Source of the DNA: JAHBVH01 sp034432375
GTDB taxonomy: Bacteria > Chloroflexota > Anaerolineae > Caldilineales > Caldilineaceae
DNA: 64,000 nucleotides
Reading direction: 5' to 3'
Assembly (NCBI GenBank): GCA_034432375.1
Contig: DAOUCA010000179.1
Coordinates: 1 to 64,000 of the forward strand
Positions 1 to 8,276 of this stretch are shown one piece after another. The notes below the pieces were generated by a model, which was not told where the DNA came from, did not search any database, and worked only from the letters and a program-made list of their open reading frames with translations. The stretch's first letter is position 1. The number at the start of each line of letters is the position of its first letter. The position numbers were made by a program, and so were the translations under genes.

Positions 1-134
1 GAAACCCCTAGTTTCGGCCAGCGTGCGTCGCACTGACGGAAGCATCTAGCGGACTGGAAGCAGTTGGCGGTCAGTGCGACGCACGCGATCCCGTTGGTCC
101 GCAAAACTCCGGTTCTCATTCTGAACGCAGTATA
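1..134. repeat. 134-bp palindromic repeat element, copy 1 (may be cut by the window edge)
   Basis: This stretch recurs in inverted orientation at 8724-8857 with one mismatch. It contains a perfect 17-bp inverted repeat (arms 21-37 and 70-86, 32-nt loop) and a short GAAAC/GTTTC hairpin at its left end. Its right end, about 35 bp finishing in GCAGTATA, matches one half of the 74-bp repeat family found elsewhere in the window. The left boundary cannot be fixed because the window begins exactly at the first shared base. Confidence 0.9.
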
Positions 135-378
135 GCAGCGAAAAGTCGCTGCAGCGACTGAGAATTTTCTTAGCGCCTGAGGGCGCTTCTCGCTGTCAGC
201 AGGGGATTTTAATCCCATTGCGTAAGGTAGACCAACTGCGCACTGGTGCCTAAATTGCGATGAGATCATGCGTAAGGAACTGAAAGGCTTTTCATTTGGC
301 TATTTGTTGTATCTCTGATAAGCTGTTGATTAAGTAAAATGTAAATTGCAAGTCTAAATATGTAAGCAGTCGTGACTA

Positions 379-408
379 TTGAACGGTGTTCGGAAGCTGT
401 GGTACAAT
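379..408 (+). promoter_or_regulatory. sigma-70-type promoter for the histidine kinase
   Basis: TTGAAC (379-384) and TACAAT (403-408) are separated by 18 bp, a good match to vegetative promoter boxes. The predicted transcript starts near 415 and leaves a leader of about 130 nt before the ATG at 548. The promoter covers an upstream in-frame TTG at 386, which argues against that earlier start. No operator-like palindrome was seen here. Confidence 0.55.
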
Positions 409-547
409 CACGTATGTTTACGCTGTGAATCTCAATTTTGCAGACTCCCTGAAATCCAGTTGTGACACTAGTCGCTTCTCTGGCAGCTCGGATCAGCGCT
501 CAGAATTTCAGGATCAACAGTTGGTGGGGAAGGAAAAGAGAACCGAT

Positions 548-3500
548 ATGCGAGTTCCTACACCTGTCATTGCTCCTAATCAGACTTGTCCATCAAAAAA
601 GGACCTGGCAGCGTTAGAAGCTGAGATCCAGACCTTAAACGAACAGTTGCGACAAGCCGAAGAGCAGCGTGCATCCCTTCAGACAGCCTTCGATACCTTG
701 CCGGCCGGTACGGTCGTATTGGCGGCCGATGGTATGATTCTACATGCCAATGCAATCTGGCTCTGCTTTCATCAAACGCAAGAGATCCTCAATGTAGGCG
801 CGAACTACCTCACATTTTGTGACTCTTCCCCCCTACTCATTGCCGAGGCCCCATCCGCGGCCGAGGGGATACGCGCCGTGATCGCTGGGCGGCAGCCGGA
901 ATTTCGGCTAGATTTCCCTTGCCCAACTAGCAACCAGTGGTTTACCCTTAGTGTCGTGCCCTTTGCAGAACCAGCGCCGCGGCGTGTTGTCGTTACACAT
1001 ACGGATAGTACCATCCACAAGCGCGCGGAAGCCGCCGCGCGCACTCAGCGTTCCTACACCGAAGCGCTGCTCCACTCGTTGACCGCGCTAAACAGTTCGC
1101 TCGATGTCGAAGCGATCATGAAACAGATTTTGGCAGCGGCGGCAATGGTGCTCCCCACCGAAGCGGGTAGCATTATTTTATTTGAAGGGGAAGTGGCGCG
1201 GGTTGCCTACTGTCGGGGATTTTCGGCGGAAGCCGCGGCCTTTTTTAAAAACCATCGCTTCCGCTGTAACGAAATCATACCGCGCGGCAACGTTGCCCAT
1301 GCCAGCGCCTACCTTATCCCCGATACAACGCTTTGGCCAGCTTGGATTCCATTGCGCTATACCGAGTGGATTCGTTCTTCGATTGGGGTACCGATCACCA
1401 TCCGCGATAAAATTATCGGTCTGCTGGTGGCCGATAGCACAGTGACAAACCGCTTTCAGCCTGTCGATTTAGAAAAACTCCAGGCTTTTGCGCACTATGC
1501 CGGCCTGGCCTTGGAAAATGCGCAACACGTGAATCAGCTCGAAGCGCGTGTGCAGGAGCGCACCACTGAGTTGCAAAGAGCAACCGAACAGGCCGAAGCC
1601 ATTTTACATCACAATTTAGATAGTATTTTACTGGTTCACCCGAATCTCGAAGTGGCCCACGTCAATCGGGCATTTTATCGACTCTTTGCCTGTACGAGTG
1701 ACCGAGGGGTTGGTCAATCATTGTTCAACTTCATCCATCAGGAGGATCACGCAACATTGCTTGCGGCTCTCCATGCGGTGCGTACAAAGGGCACGGGGCA
1801 ATTCTGTGAGGCCCGAGCAAACCGCTGCGATGGCACTGCTTTTGATGCGGAACTTAGCCTCGGGCCGCTCAACAACAATGGCCTGATCTGTACCATCCGT
1901 GATATTACGGAACGGAAGCAGGCTCAAGTGGCCTTGGCTGAAGAGCACAATCTGCTGCGCACGCTAATCGATGCGATTCCCGATGTGATTTTTGTCAAGG
2001 ATCGCGACCATCGCGTGCTCCTGCGCAACGGGGCACAAGGAGTACTTTTACCCGCCGTCCCACCGGAAACAGTCGTGGGCAAAACCGGCAAAGACTTCTT
2101 CTCGGCGGCAGACGCGGCAGCGACTCAAGCGGAAGAAGACCGAATTTTGGAAACCGGTGACTCTATTCTGCACCACGAGCGCCGAATCACGCGGGCAGAT
2201 GGAAGCAACGCCTGGATTTCACGCACCAAGGTGCCGTTGCGCAATCTCCAAGGTGAGATTATCGGCCTGGCCGGCATTATACAGGATGTCAGCCAGCGCA
2301 AGGAACATGAGCAGCAACTGCGCTTTTTTGCAGCTTTGCAAGAGAATGTCAGTGATGCGGTCATCGCCACCGATTTAGAATTTCGGATCCAGAGTTGGAA
2401 TCGCGCGGCGGAAGCAATCTATGGCTGGCGCGCGGAGGAAGTGATCGGCCGCCCCATTAAGGATGTGCTGCATACCCAATATGCAGTGGATGTCACCCCG
2501 CAAGAAGCATTACAGATGATCCTGAAGCAAGGCCGTATAACCGGTGAACTTCTTCAACATCGTAAAGATGGTACCTCCATTGATGTCTTCTTTGCACTAA
2601 CCCTGCTAAAAGATCCGCAGGACACCCCTTATGGGCTCGTGACCCTCAACCGCGATATTACCGAACAGAAACAGGCGGCCAAGGCATTGCGTGCGCAATA
2701 TGACCTGCTGCAACAGGTGGTTGATGGCGTACCTGCGTTTATTTTGGTGACAGATGGTGCGGGCATTATCCAATTGGCCAATCAATATGTGGCCCAACTG
2801 GTTAATCTAACACCGACGCAACTGATAGGGACACACGCGATTACGGTCGGCCACCAAATGCAGGATCTGCCCTCCTTTCGACAGCGCTGGCAACAGATGC
2901 TGACCACGTGGGAACCGTTACAGCAAGAAGAGCAACTCAGAGACCGGTCGTATCAGGTCACCGCGATCCCGCTCAAGCGTCAACAGGGGCAGCACGATCG
3001 GCTGTTGGTGGTTGCAACTGACATCACCAATCACAAAGCAGCGGAAGCAACGCTGAACAAGGCATTGCAAAAAGAAAAGGAACTGGGCGAACTCAAATCA
3101 CGCTTCCTCTCGATTGCGTCACACGAATTTCGCACCCCGCTGACTACCATTTTAGGGCAGACTGGGCTGTTGCGCAGCCTACATCAACGGCTGACCAGCG
3201 AACAGATTACTCAGCGGTTGGACAAAATCCATGAACAGGTGAACCACATTACCCTGATCATGGACGATGTCCTCCTGCTATCACAATCACAACGGGGCAT
3301 CTTTGCGCCCATTGCTGTCGATCTCGATGCCCTTTGCCAGACGATTATCGACGAATTGTGCAGCAATCCAGCGAATCTATCCCGGCTCAATTATCGCGGC
3401 TGTGGTACCGCGCCACAGATCCTGTTGGATCAACGACTTCTGCGCCAGGTCATTACCAACTTGATTACCAATGCGCTGAAATATTCGCCGCCGGAGAAGC

Positions 3501-3760
3501 CTGTCTCGATTACGCTCGATCATCAGGAGGGGAATCTGGTGTTAGCCGTCTCCGATGAAGGCATCGGCATTCCCGCTGCGGATATCAACTTTCTCTTCCG
3601 ACCTTTTTACCGTGCTGCAAATGTCGGGAAGCTTTCCGGCACGGGATTGGGGCTAGCGATTGTGAAAGATGCCGTTGAACGGCATGGTGGCACCATCACC
3701 GTGCAAAGTGTGGTCGGTGTGGGAACAACCTTTTGCGTTCGCTTGCCGGTGGCTAACTAG
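548..3760 (+). CDS. multi-PAS/GAF hybrid-input sensor histidine kinase (orphan, soluble)
   Basis: This is a 1070-residue sensory kinase. A short coiled coil (about residues 10-45) is followed by a PAS-like domain, a GAF domain (about 170-330) and four further PAS domains joined by QRK/ERKQ-type linkers. A HisKA dimerisation domain with the H-box SHEFRTPL (about residue 858) comes next. The HATPase module has NLITNALKYS (N-box), DEGIGIP (G1) and GTGLGLAIVK (G2). No membrane segment is visible, so it probably senses an internal signal such as redox state or a ligand. The ATG at 548 is preceded by GGAAAAG, whereas the open frame continues upstream to a TTG inside the predicted promoter. No response regulator gene lies nearby, so the partner must be elsewhere. 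Family assignment is firm and the signal is unknown. Confidence 0.93.
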   Translation: MRVPTPVIAPNQTCPSKKDLAALEAEIQTLNEQLRQAEEQRASLQTAFDTLPAGTVVLAADGMILHANAIWLCFHQTQEILNVGANYLTFCDSSPLLIAEAPSAAEGIRAVIAGRQPEFRLDFPCPTSNQWFTLSVVPFAEPAPRRVVVTHTDSTIHKRAEAAARTQRSYTEALLHSLTALNSSLDVEAIMKQILAAAAMVLPTEAGSIILFEGEVARVAYCRGFSAEAAAFFKNHRFRCNEIIPRGNVAHASAYLIPDTTLWPAWIPLRYTEWIRSSIGVPITIRDKIIGLLVADSTVTNRFQPVDLEKLQAFAHYAGLALENAQHVNQLEARVQERTTELQRATEQAEAILHHNLDSILLVHPNLEVAHVNRAFYRLFACTSDRGVGQSLFNFIHQEDHATLLAALHAVRTKGTGQFCEARANRCDGTAFDAELSLGPLNNNGLICTIRDITERKQAQVALAEEHNLLRTLIDAIPDVIFVKDRDHRVLLRNGAQGVLLPAVPPETVVGKTGKDFFSAADAAATQAEEDRILETGDSILHHERRITRADGSNAWISRTKVPLRNLQGEIIGLAGIIQDVSQRKEHEQQLRFFAALQENVSDAVIATDLEFRIQSWNRAAEAIYGWRAEEVIGRPIKDVLHTQYAVDVTPQEALQMILKQGRITGELLQHRKDGTSIDVFFALTLLKDPQDTPYGLVTLNRDITEQKQAAKALRAQYDLLQQVVDGVPAFILVTDGAGIIQLANQYVAQLVNLTPTQLIGTHAITVGHQMQDLPSFRQRWQQMLTTWEPLQQEEQLRDRSYQVTAIPLKRQQGQHDRLLVVATDITNHKAAEATLNKALQKEKELGELKSRFLSIASHEFRTPLTTILGQTGLLRSLHQRLTSEQITQRLDKIHEQVNHITLIMDDVLLLSQSQRGIFAPIAVDLDALCQTIIDELCSNPANLSRLNYRGCGTAPQILLDQRLLRQVITNLITNALKYSPPEKPVSITLDHQEGNLVLAVSDEGIGIPAADINFLFRPFYRAANVGKLSGTGLGLAIVKDAVERHGGTITVQSVVGVGTTFCVRLPVAN

Positions 3761-3883
3761 CTTCTGCTGCGAAAGTCAAAGAAGGCTCCCGCAAAGGCGT
3801 AAAGGCTGCAAAGAGTTTCCCCTCTCTTTTTTGCCATCTTCGCGCCGTTGCGAGGAAAAATCGCGTTTCGCAACAAGACCTAA

Positions 3884-5107
3884 CTACCTCTCAGCTAGCC
3901 ACAGTCCTAAGGCCGGCAGCGCCACAAACGCACTGTAAAACTCCTCACCTGCCGCGGTCGGGGTTGGGTAGGAGCTGACTTTAGCGACCACCAACTGCGC
4001 CACCGGATCGATGTAGAGGATTTGGCCGCCATAGCCCAGCGCCAGGTAGGCGTTGTGCTTATTGTGGGTCATCCACCACTGCTGATGATAGGACCAACCC
4101 TGGTTGCCTGGACCGGCAGCGGGGCCACGCGCAAAGGCGGCTTGGTCACCACCCCGTTCGATCTCTTCGACCACGGGAGCCGGTACAATTTGCTGACCAT
4201 GAAACTCCCCCTGTTGCAGCATCATCTGGCCAAAGCGCGCCATGTCGCGCACGGTAGTCAGCAGCCCCGATCCCGCGGTCTCCACCGCGGCCGGGCCGAC
4301 AATCCAGAAGGCATCGCGCTCCGCGCCCAGTTTCGACCAGATCCGTGCCTGAATGACAGCGGCAAGTGTCTGCCCCGTGGTGCGCTTGATCAGCCAAGCC
4401 AGCACGTCGGTGTTTGGCGTGAGATAGGCAAAGCGCTCACCATGTTCGGTCACCTTGGGCATCAGTGGCAAAAATTCATAGGCACTTGCCGCACCTTGAT
4501 AATCAGCCGCTCTGGCCTGCCAACCGAGTGCTACGCTATACTCATAATTTTCGGAAACCGGATCATGCGCAGCTTCACGGAAGCCGACCCCGGTTGTCAT
4601 TTCCATGACCTGGTGAATCGTGGCGTCGGCAAAGCCGCTGCCCTGTAACTCAGGCAAATAGTCCGTCACCAGGTTGTCGAGTGCAAAGTATTCCTCGTGT
4701 GCCAGCAGCACTGCCATCACACCGGTCATCGATTTGCTGCCGGAAGCCCAGGCGTGGAGCGTATGCGGCTGCATGCCGTTGAGATAGCGCTCGTAGATGA
4801 CCGTGCCCTGGTGCAGCACAACGATGCCATCGGTATAACTCGCCTCGACCATGTCGTCAAAGGTAAAGCGCTGGCCCGCCCGGTTCTGATAGGTAACGGG
4901 GCTGAGATCACGCAACGCGGTGGGCAGCGACGCAACGGGACCGGTGCCGCGCCAGACATCGACCGTGCAATTCAGCGTGAGTTCGTTTTGAAAGCTCCAT
5001 CGGTTGTAGGGTGCGTAGAGTTGGTTGACATGGGTCGCGATCTTGTCAGGTGCCGGTGGAAAACCGGCCATCAGACCCAGGGCACTGGCAGTTTGAGGTG
5101 TTGACAT
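3884..5107 (-). CDS. serine hydrolase of the beta-lactamase (class C/penicillin-binding) fold
   Basis: The 407-residue product fits the PF00144 family, which includes esterases, D-aminopeptidases and class C-like enzymes. The S-x-x-K catalytic motif is SGSK (about residues 122-125), and a YLTPN stretch near residue 240 plausibly holds the second-motif Tyr and Asn. The third box may be the GYGGQ segment near the C-terminus. No signal peptide is visible, so it is probably cytoplasmic, unlike true beta-lactamases. The ATG at 5107 was preferred to an upstream TTG at 5140. It lies 38 bp downstream of the DUF1330 gene on the same strand, suggesting cotranscription. The substrate cannot be told from sequence, and beta-lactam resistance should not be assumed. 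Confidence 0.85.
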   Translation of the reverse strand: MSTPQTASALGLMAGFPPAPDKIATHVNQLYAPYNRWSFQNELTLNCTVDVWRGTGPVASLPTALRDLSPVTYQNRAGQRFTFDDMVEASYTDGIVVLHQGTVIYERYLNGMQPHTLHAWASGSKSMTGVMAVLLAHEEYFALDNLVTDYLPELQGSGFADATIHQVMEMTTGVGFREAAHDPVSENYEYSVALGWQARAADYQGAASAYEFLPLMPKVTEHGERFAYLTPNTDVLAWLIKRTTGQTLAAVIQARIWSKLGAERDAFWIVGPAAVETAGSGLLTTVRDMARFGQMMLQQGEFHGQQIVPAPVVEEIERGGDQAAFARGPAAGPGNQGWSYHQQWWMTHNKHNAYLALGYGGQILYIDPVAQLVVAKVSSYPTPTAAGEEFYSAFVALPALGLWLAER

Positions 5108-5145
5108 CAGGTGTTCACTTTCTGAAAGAATATAGATCAACTACC

Positions 5146-5607
5146 TCAAGATTCATGGCTCGCGTGCTTTCCTAGATTCTCGACCAGCGGCAGCAAGCGT
5201 GAATCTTCTAGCGCGGCGACGCGATGTCCCATGCCGGCCAGATAGGCTTCATTCGTGGAAAAGGCCAGGAAATCGGTCAGGCTATTTTGACGGACGAGCA
5301 TGGCCGCATCCCAACGTTCATCGGCGGGGCCGATCAGGAATGGACCACCATCGCCAAAAAAGAGGACCGCGCCACCGCTGGCGTGCAGATGGGGGTGGGT
5401 GTGATCCATATAACGTTGATAGGCTTCTGCTCCGCTGATTGGTTGATCGGGAGCTAGTTCAGGATGCGCGCTGTAATCAGCTACGGCGCGAAAACGCAGC
5501 AGGTTGAGCATGACAACGGGTCCCTCAACGCCGCGCGTAAATAATTCGCGGCCGGCCGCTTGGGTTGGTTCCAGATAAGCGATTATTTCTGTATGCTGGG
5601 CTGTCAT
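5146..5607 (-). CDS. DUF1330 family protein (dimeric alpha/beta-barrel type)
   Basis: This 153-residue protein has the DUF1330 pattern: VVMLNLLRFR near residue 31, a GAEAYQRYM segment, a central FFGDG turn and WDAAMLVRQNSLTDFLAF. Related proteins adopt a ferredoxin-like dimeric fold seen in small monooxygenase-like enzymes, but no reaction is established for this group. The start is supported by AGGAGAA six bases upstream of the ATG. It is probably the first gene of a two-gene unit with the downstream serine hydrolase. Confidence 0.82.
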   Translation of the reverse strand: MTAQHTEIIAYLEPTQAAGRELFTRGVEGPVVMLNLLRFRAVADYSAHPELAPDQPISGAEAYQRYMDHTHPHLHASGGAVLFFGDGGPFLIGPADERWDAAMLVRQNSLTDFLAFSTNEAYLAGMGHRVAALEDSRLLPLVENLGKHASHES

Positions 5608-5670
5608 TTGATTCTCCTTCTTCTTCTTGGTAAAGGCGCATTGCCAAAGGCTAACGAACTGTATCAGTAA

Positions 5671-5728
5671 ACGCCGGCTGAACGTGTCGAAGCCAGAGCC
5701 GCTTTGGCTTCGGCAGGCTCAACCTCCG
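5671..5728. repeat. degenerate stem-loop repeat of the GTCGAAGCC family
   Basis: An imperfect inverted repeat (about 5671-5694 against 5706-5728) contains the core GGCTGAACGTGTCGAAGCC and its complement. It is related to the perfect stem at 16535-16593 and a partial copy near 44230-44310. It lies between a gene end and a gene start on the minus strand and has no open frame of its own. Confidence 0.6.
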
Positions 5729-5763
5729 CTCAATCCTCGACACCGGAGCGTGGAACGAGTAAG

Positions 5764-6318
5764 TTACTCTGGCAGTCGCCGCTGTTCACCCAGCCGCTCG
5801 ACTTGAGGGCGTAGCACGCGCCGGTTCTGCTGTGGGTTGGCTACCGACGGATCGGGTACCCAGTCGAGCAGGCCGCTGTCGATGGCGCGCACGATGCGCA
5901 TGCGGTTGGCCTGGCTATTTTCGCCAAAGGCCAGCGCGGCCGCGTTGCTGATCGTGATCAGATCATCCGCCCAGAGCCACCAGCGCACACGCGAGACCAG
6001 CACGCCAAGGTCACTTTGCCAGAAATCGGCGGGAAAGGGGGCTTGCGTATGGAGTGGGTTGCCCAAGAGCAGCTCGAGCATGCTATTGAGGGCGCTTTCG
6101 ACTTGTTGCACGTCCTGCTGGTCCGCATGACCGCGGCTCAATGCACCATTCGCAACCTGCACGAGGAGGGATAGCTGCTCCTGTAACGGTGTGGCCGCTG
6201 TGTGCGCGCTGTGTACCGATGAGGGTGCCACTTGGCCAAGAGCCGTGCTCAGTTCTTGTTGCCGGGCCGTAACCATGGCAGTGATCTCGTCGATAAACGT
6301 ATTGGTAAAAAGGGCCAT
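5764..6318 (-). CDS. uncharacterised helical protein with a C-terminal HTH-like segment
   Basis: I do not recognise this 184-residue protein by name. The N-terminal half is predicted helical and rich in Q, T and A. The C-terminal third (about residues 125-175, from ITISNAAALAFG to a run ending RRVLRPQVERL) resembles the helix-turn-helix of site-selective DNA-binding proteins, in which a residue pattern points to context-dependent choice between targets. The start has an AAGG motif upstream of the ATG at 6318. The gene is driven by a strong promoter with a palindromic operator at 6361-6389. It could be a regulator, but that is inferred only from the segment described. Confidence 0.6.
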   Translation of the reverse strand: MALFTNTFIDEITAMVTARQQELSTALGQVAPSSVHSAHTAATPLQEQLSLLVQVANGALSRGHADQQDVQQVESALNSMLELLLGNPLHTQAPFPADFWQSDLGVLVSRVRWWLWADDLITISNAAALAFGENSQANRMRIVRAIDSGLLDWVPDPSVANPQQNRRVLRPQVERLGEQRRLPE

Positions 6319-6360
6319 TTGTGATCAGCCTTCCAGTCACTGTTTAATTTCGATTGTGTT

Positions 6361-6389
6361 ATACTAACATGACTAACGTTAGTTGTCAA
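6361..6389 (-). promoter_or_regulatory. minus-strand promoter with a 12-bp palindromic operator in the spacer
   Basis: Read on the minus strand, TTGACA (6384-6389) and TAGTAT (6361-6366) are separated by exactly 17 bp. The spacer contains the perfect palindrome ACTAACGTTAGT (6372-6383), with a further ACTAAC half site at 6363-6368. A repressor bound here would block polymerase directly, and the layout is typical of TetR-family operators. The predicted transcript serves the gene at 5764-6318. No TetR gene is present in the window, so the cognate regulator is unknown. Confidence 0.65.
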
Positions 6390-6411
6390 GCGATTGCGTT
6401 AATCATAACAA

Positions 6412-6782
6412 TAGAGGGCAGTAATCTGTGGTATGATCTGGCAAAAAGCGCCGTCAATCGCATATCCTGGGCGGTTGCGCAAGAGTTGGGCGCTGACGCC
6501 GGCCTGGATTCGTTCGAAACTCACGCTGGATGTCTAGGGCATGACCGAGCAGAAGTGGCGCAACGCCATTGCCAGAGAAGCGGAATTTGGCATCTTGGGA
6601 ATGCCTAGCTTTGTTGGACGCGCCGTTACTTATCTGGCCATCGATTCGGCAGTCAACCGCTACAACAGTGCATCGCTGTCGAGTGGTGAATTGGCGAAGG
6701 TCTACCATTTCACCGATCCGATGGGTCACAGCCGGGTACATAGAGCTATATCGTCGATGTACGTGAAGGCGGTAAAATTTGA
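6412..6782 (+). pseudogene. decayed C-terminal half of a short-chain dehydrogenase/reductase
   Basis: Joining the three frames gives a recognisable SDR C-terminus. It begins with the catalytic Y-x-x-x-K as WYDLAKSAVNR near 6430-6460. A shift then leads to LTPAWIRSKLTLDV, an in-frame stop, MTEQKWRNAIARE, MPSFVGRAVTYLA and NSASLSSGELAKVYHF. A further shift leads to YIVDVREGGK and a stop at 6780-6782. The Rossmann N-terminus is missing. With at least two frameshifts, one nonsense codon and a 5' truncation, this cannot be functional. It lies just upstream of the 6361-6389 operator region, so the rearrangement may have removed an adjacent regulator. Confidence 0.85.
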
Positions 6783-6826
6783 ATCCCTATCATGTCTATC
6801 GACAAACCGTAGCCAAGCCAACAACA

Positions 6827-7510
6827 TTACCAAATATACGGGGCAAAGCGGTAGGGCACTTGTGCGATATAGGCTGCATAGCCGCGCAATTCAGCCTGCA
6901 ATGTCCTTTCTTCGAGGACGGCTCGTCGGGCCAGCACAAATGTGTACAGTACGCCCAGCAGGAGACCATAGCCGGAACCGAGCAGGAGCGCTGTCCCCAG
7001 ACCAAAGATGAGGATGGCACTATACATGGGATGGCGTACAAAGTGATAAGGCCCCGTGGCAATCACCATGTGATCGCGTTCTTTCTGAATCCGAACGACG
7101 GTAGATAGGTATGTATTTTCACGAAATGTTAGGAATAACAGATAAAACGACCCCATTAGAATGAGCGCACCGACCCATTGTAGCCAAAGCGGCAAAAACG
7201 ACCAGTGAAACCGCATGACATCGAGCGCGATCAAGGACAACCAGGCAAAGGGCAACAATAGGACAAACGGAAACAGCCACTTATCCCACCCTTTCTGATC
7301 TGCGCGCCACAAGTGCGAGCGCTCTTGCAGCAAGGCCGGATTGTGGCGCGCAAGCCAGCGTTGGAGCGTGGTATAAAAGCCGAAAAAGAGCACGAGAAAG
7401 ATCCAACCAGCCGGCCAGGCCAACGTACCGGCCGGTACAAAGAGCGCCAGCGCAAATGCTGCAAAAAAGCCGATTCCCTGTCCAATCTGTTCCCTGATAT
7501 TGACTTGCAT
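6827..7510 (-). CDS. isoprenylcysteine carboxyl methyltransferase-like membrane protein
   Basis: This 227-residue integral membrane protein has about five hydrophobic segments and the C-terminal signature of the ICMT/PEMT methyltransferase fold. The signature comprises GPYHFVRHPMYSA (about residues 153-165), then EERTLQAELRGYAAYIAQVPYRF at the end. The family uses S-adenosylmethionine to methylate a lipid or prenylated substrate at the membrane, and bacterial members mostly have unknown substrates. The gene is transcribed from the promoter at 7587-7615 with an operator at the predicted start point, so it is probably induced by a small molecule. The family call is firm and the substrate unknown. 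Confidence 0.86.
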   Translation of the reverse strand: MQVNIREQIGQGIGFFAAFALALFVPAGTLAWPAGWIFLVLFFGFYTTLQRWLARHNPALLQERSHLWRADQKGWDKWLFPFVLLLPFAWLSLIALDVMRFHWSFLPLWLQWVGALILMGSFYLLFLTFRENTYLSTVVRIQKERDHMVIATGPYHFVRHPMYSAILIFGLGTALLLGSGYGLLLGVLYTFVLARRAVLEERTLQAELRGYAAYIAQVPYRFAPYIW

Positions 7511-7571
7511 CGTATGGACCTTTCTGATAAAACACGCAAACGAACACGGATTTGTGTTGGTAAAATAAATT

Positions 7572-7615
7572 TTTAGTCTTGACTAAATATTAACCTGTCC
7601 ACAGTAATTTGTCAA
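7572..7615 (-). promoter_or_regulatory. near-consensus minus-strand promoter with overlapping palindromic operator
   Basis: On the minus strand TTGACA (7610-7615) and TAATAT (7587-7592) are separated by 17 bp. Immediately downstream lies the inverted repeat TTTAGTC-TT-GACTAAA (7572-7587), which overlaps the -10 edge and the likely start point. This is the classic position for a repressor of the TetR or MarR type. The transcript would serve the methyltransferase-like gene starting at 7510. The regulator is not encoded nearby. Confidence 0.68.
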
Positions 7616-7698
7616 GACCTAAATTGTGTTCACTTGCAGGGTGGGGTCTGATGGTCCGCAGAGTTGTAGGATAATACACAGGAAGAGGAAGATCAAGA

Positions 7699-8274
7699 AT
7701 GAGCGAACAATTCACGTTTGCCACCGACCGGCTGGGGCTCTTGACCGATCAATATAAGACAAGCTACGAAATGGTGCGCGAGCGGCTGGACGGGTTGACG
7801 GATGAGGAATATTTCTGGGAGCCGGTGCCGAACTGCTGGAGCGTGCGTCGGCGTGACACAGTCCAAGCCAGCCATTTTGTTGGCAAGGGCGAGTGGGTCT
7901 TTGAGCAGGAGCCGGGTAATCCGCAACCAGCTCCCCTAACGACCATAGCGTGGCGTCTGTGCCACCTTGTCACAGGGCAGATGATGCGCTTTGACTATAC
8001 CTTTGGCCGCAAAGAGCTCACCGAAAACGCGATTGTGTTTCCCGGCAACGCCGCCGATGCTTTAGCCTTTTTGGAACATTCGCATAGAGCGTGGGTAGAC
8101 GGGCTGCACAGTTTGTCTGATGCTGACCTCGACGTGGTGGGGCTAAGTTCCTACCCTGATGGACTCGATGCGCATATTCCCTTTGGGCCACTGCTCTGGT
8201 GGACCAATCGAGAGATTATCCATCACGGCGGGGAAATGGGGCTATTGCGCGACTTATGGCAGGCGCAACGTTAA
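7699..8274 (+). CDS. DinB-like four-helix metal-binding protein
   Basis: The 191-residue product matches the DinB/YfiT-like superfamily. It opens with a helix ending in LTDEEYFWEPVPNCWSVR. A second helix carries TIAWRLCHLVTG, with a His that is usually a metal ligand, and IIHHGGEMGLLRDLW near the C-terminus supplies the second ligand pair. Family members are often thiol-dependent transferases or of unknown function. The start has GAGGAAG upstream. The gene is divergent from the methyltransferase-like gene, with about 190 bp between the start codons, and meets the split coiled-coil gene tail to tail. Confidence 0.87.
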   Translation: MSEQFTFATDRLGLLTDQYKTSYEMVRERLDGLTDEEYFWEPVPNCWSVRRRDTVQASHFVGKGEWVFEQEPGNPQPAPLTTIAWRLCHLVTGQMMRFDYTFGRKELTENAIVFPGNAADALAFLEHSHRAWVDGLHSLSDADLDVVGLSSYPDGLDAHIPFGPLLWWTNREIIHHGGEMGLLRDLWQAQR

Positions 8275-8276
8275 CT

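Noticed and set aside
386..547. Upstream extension of the histidine kinase to a TTG start
   Set aside because: It lies inside the predicted -35/-10 region, and the ATG at 548 has a ribosome site.
4022..4648. A 208-codon frame opposite the serine hydrolase
   Set aside because: It is antisense to a clear catalytic domain and has no recognisable motif.
3884..5107. Antibiotic beta-lactamase
   Set aside because: It has no signal peptide and only the general serine hydrolase fold, so beta-lactam activity cannot be claimed.
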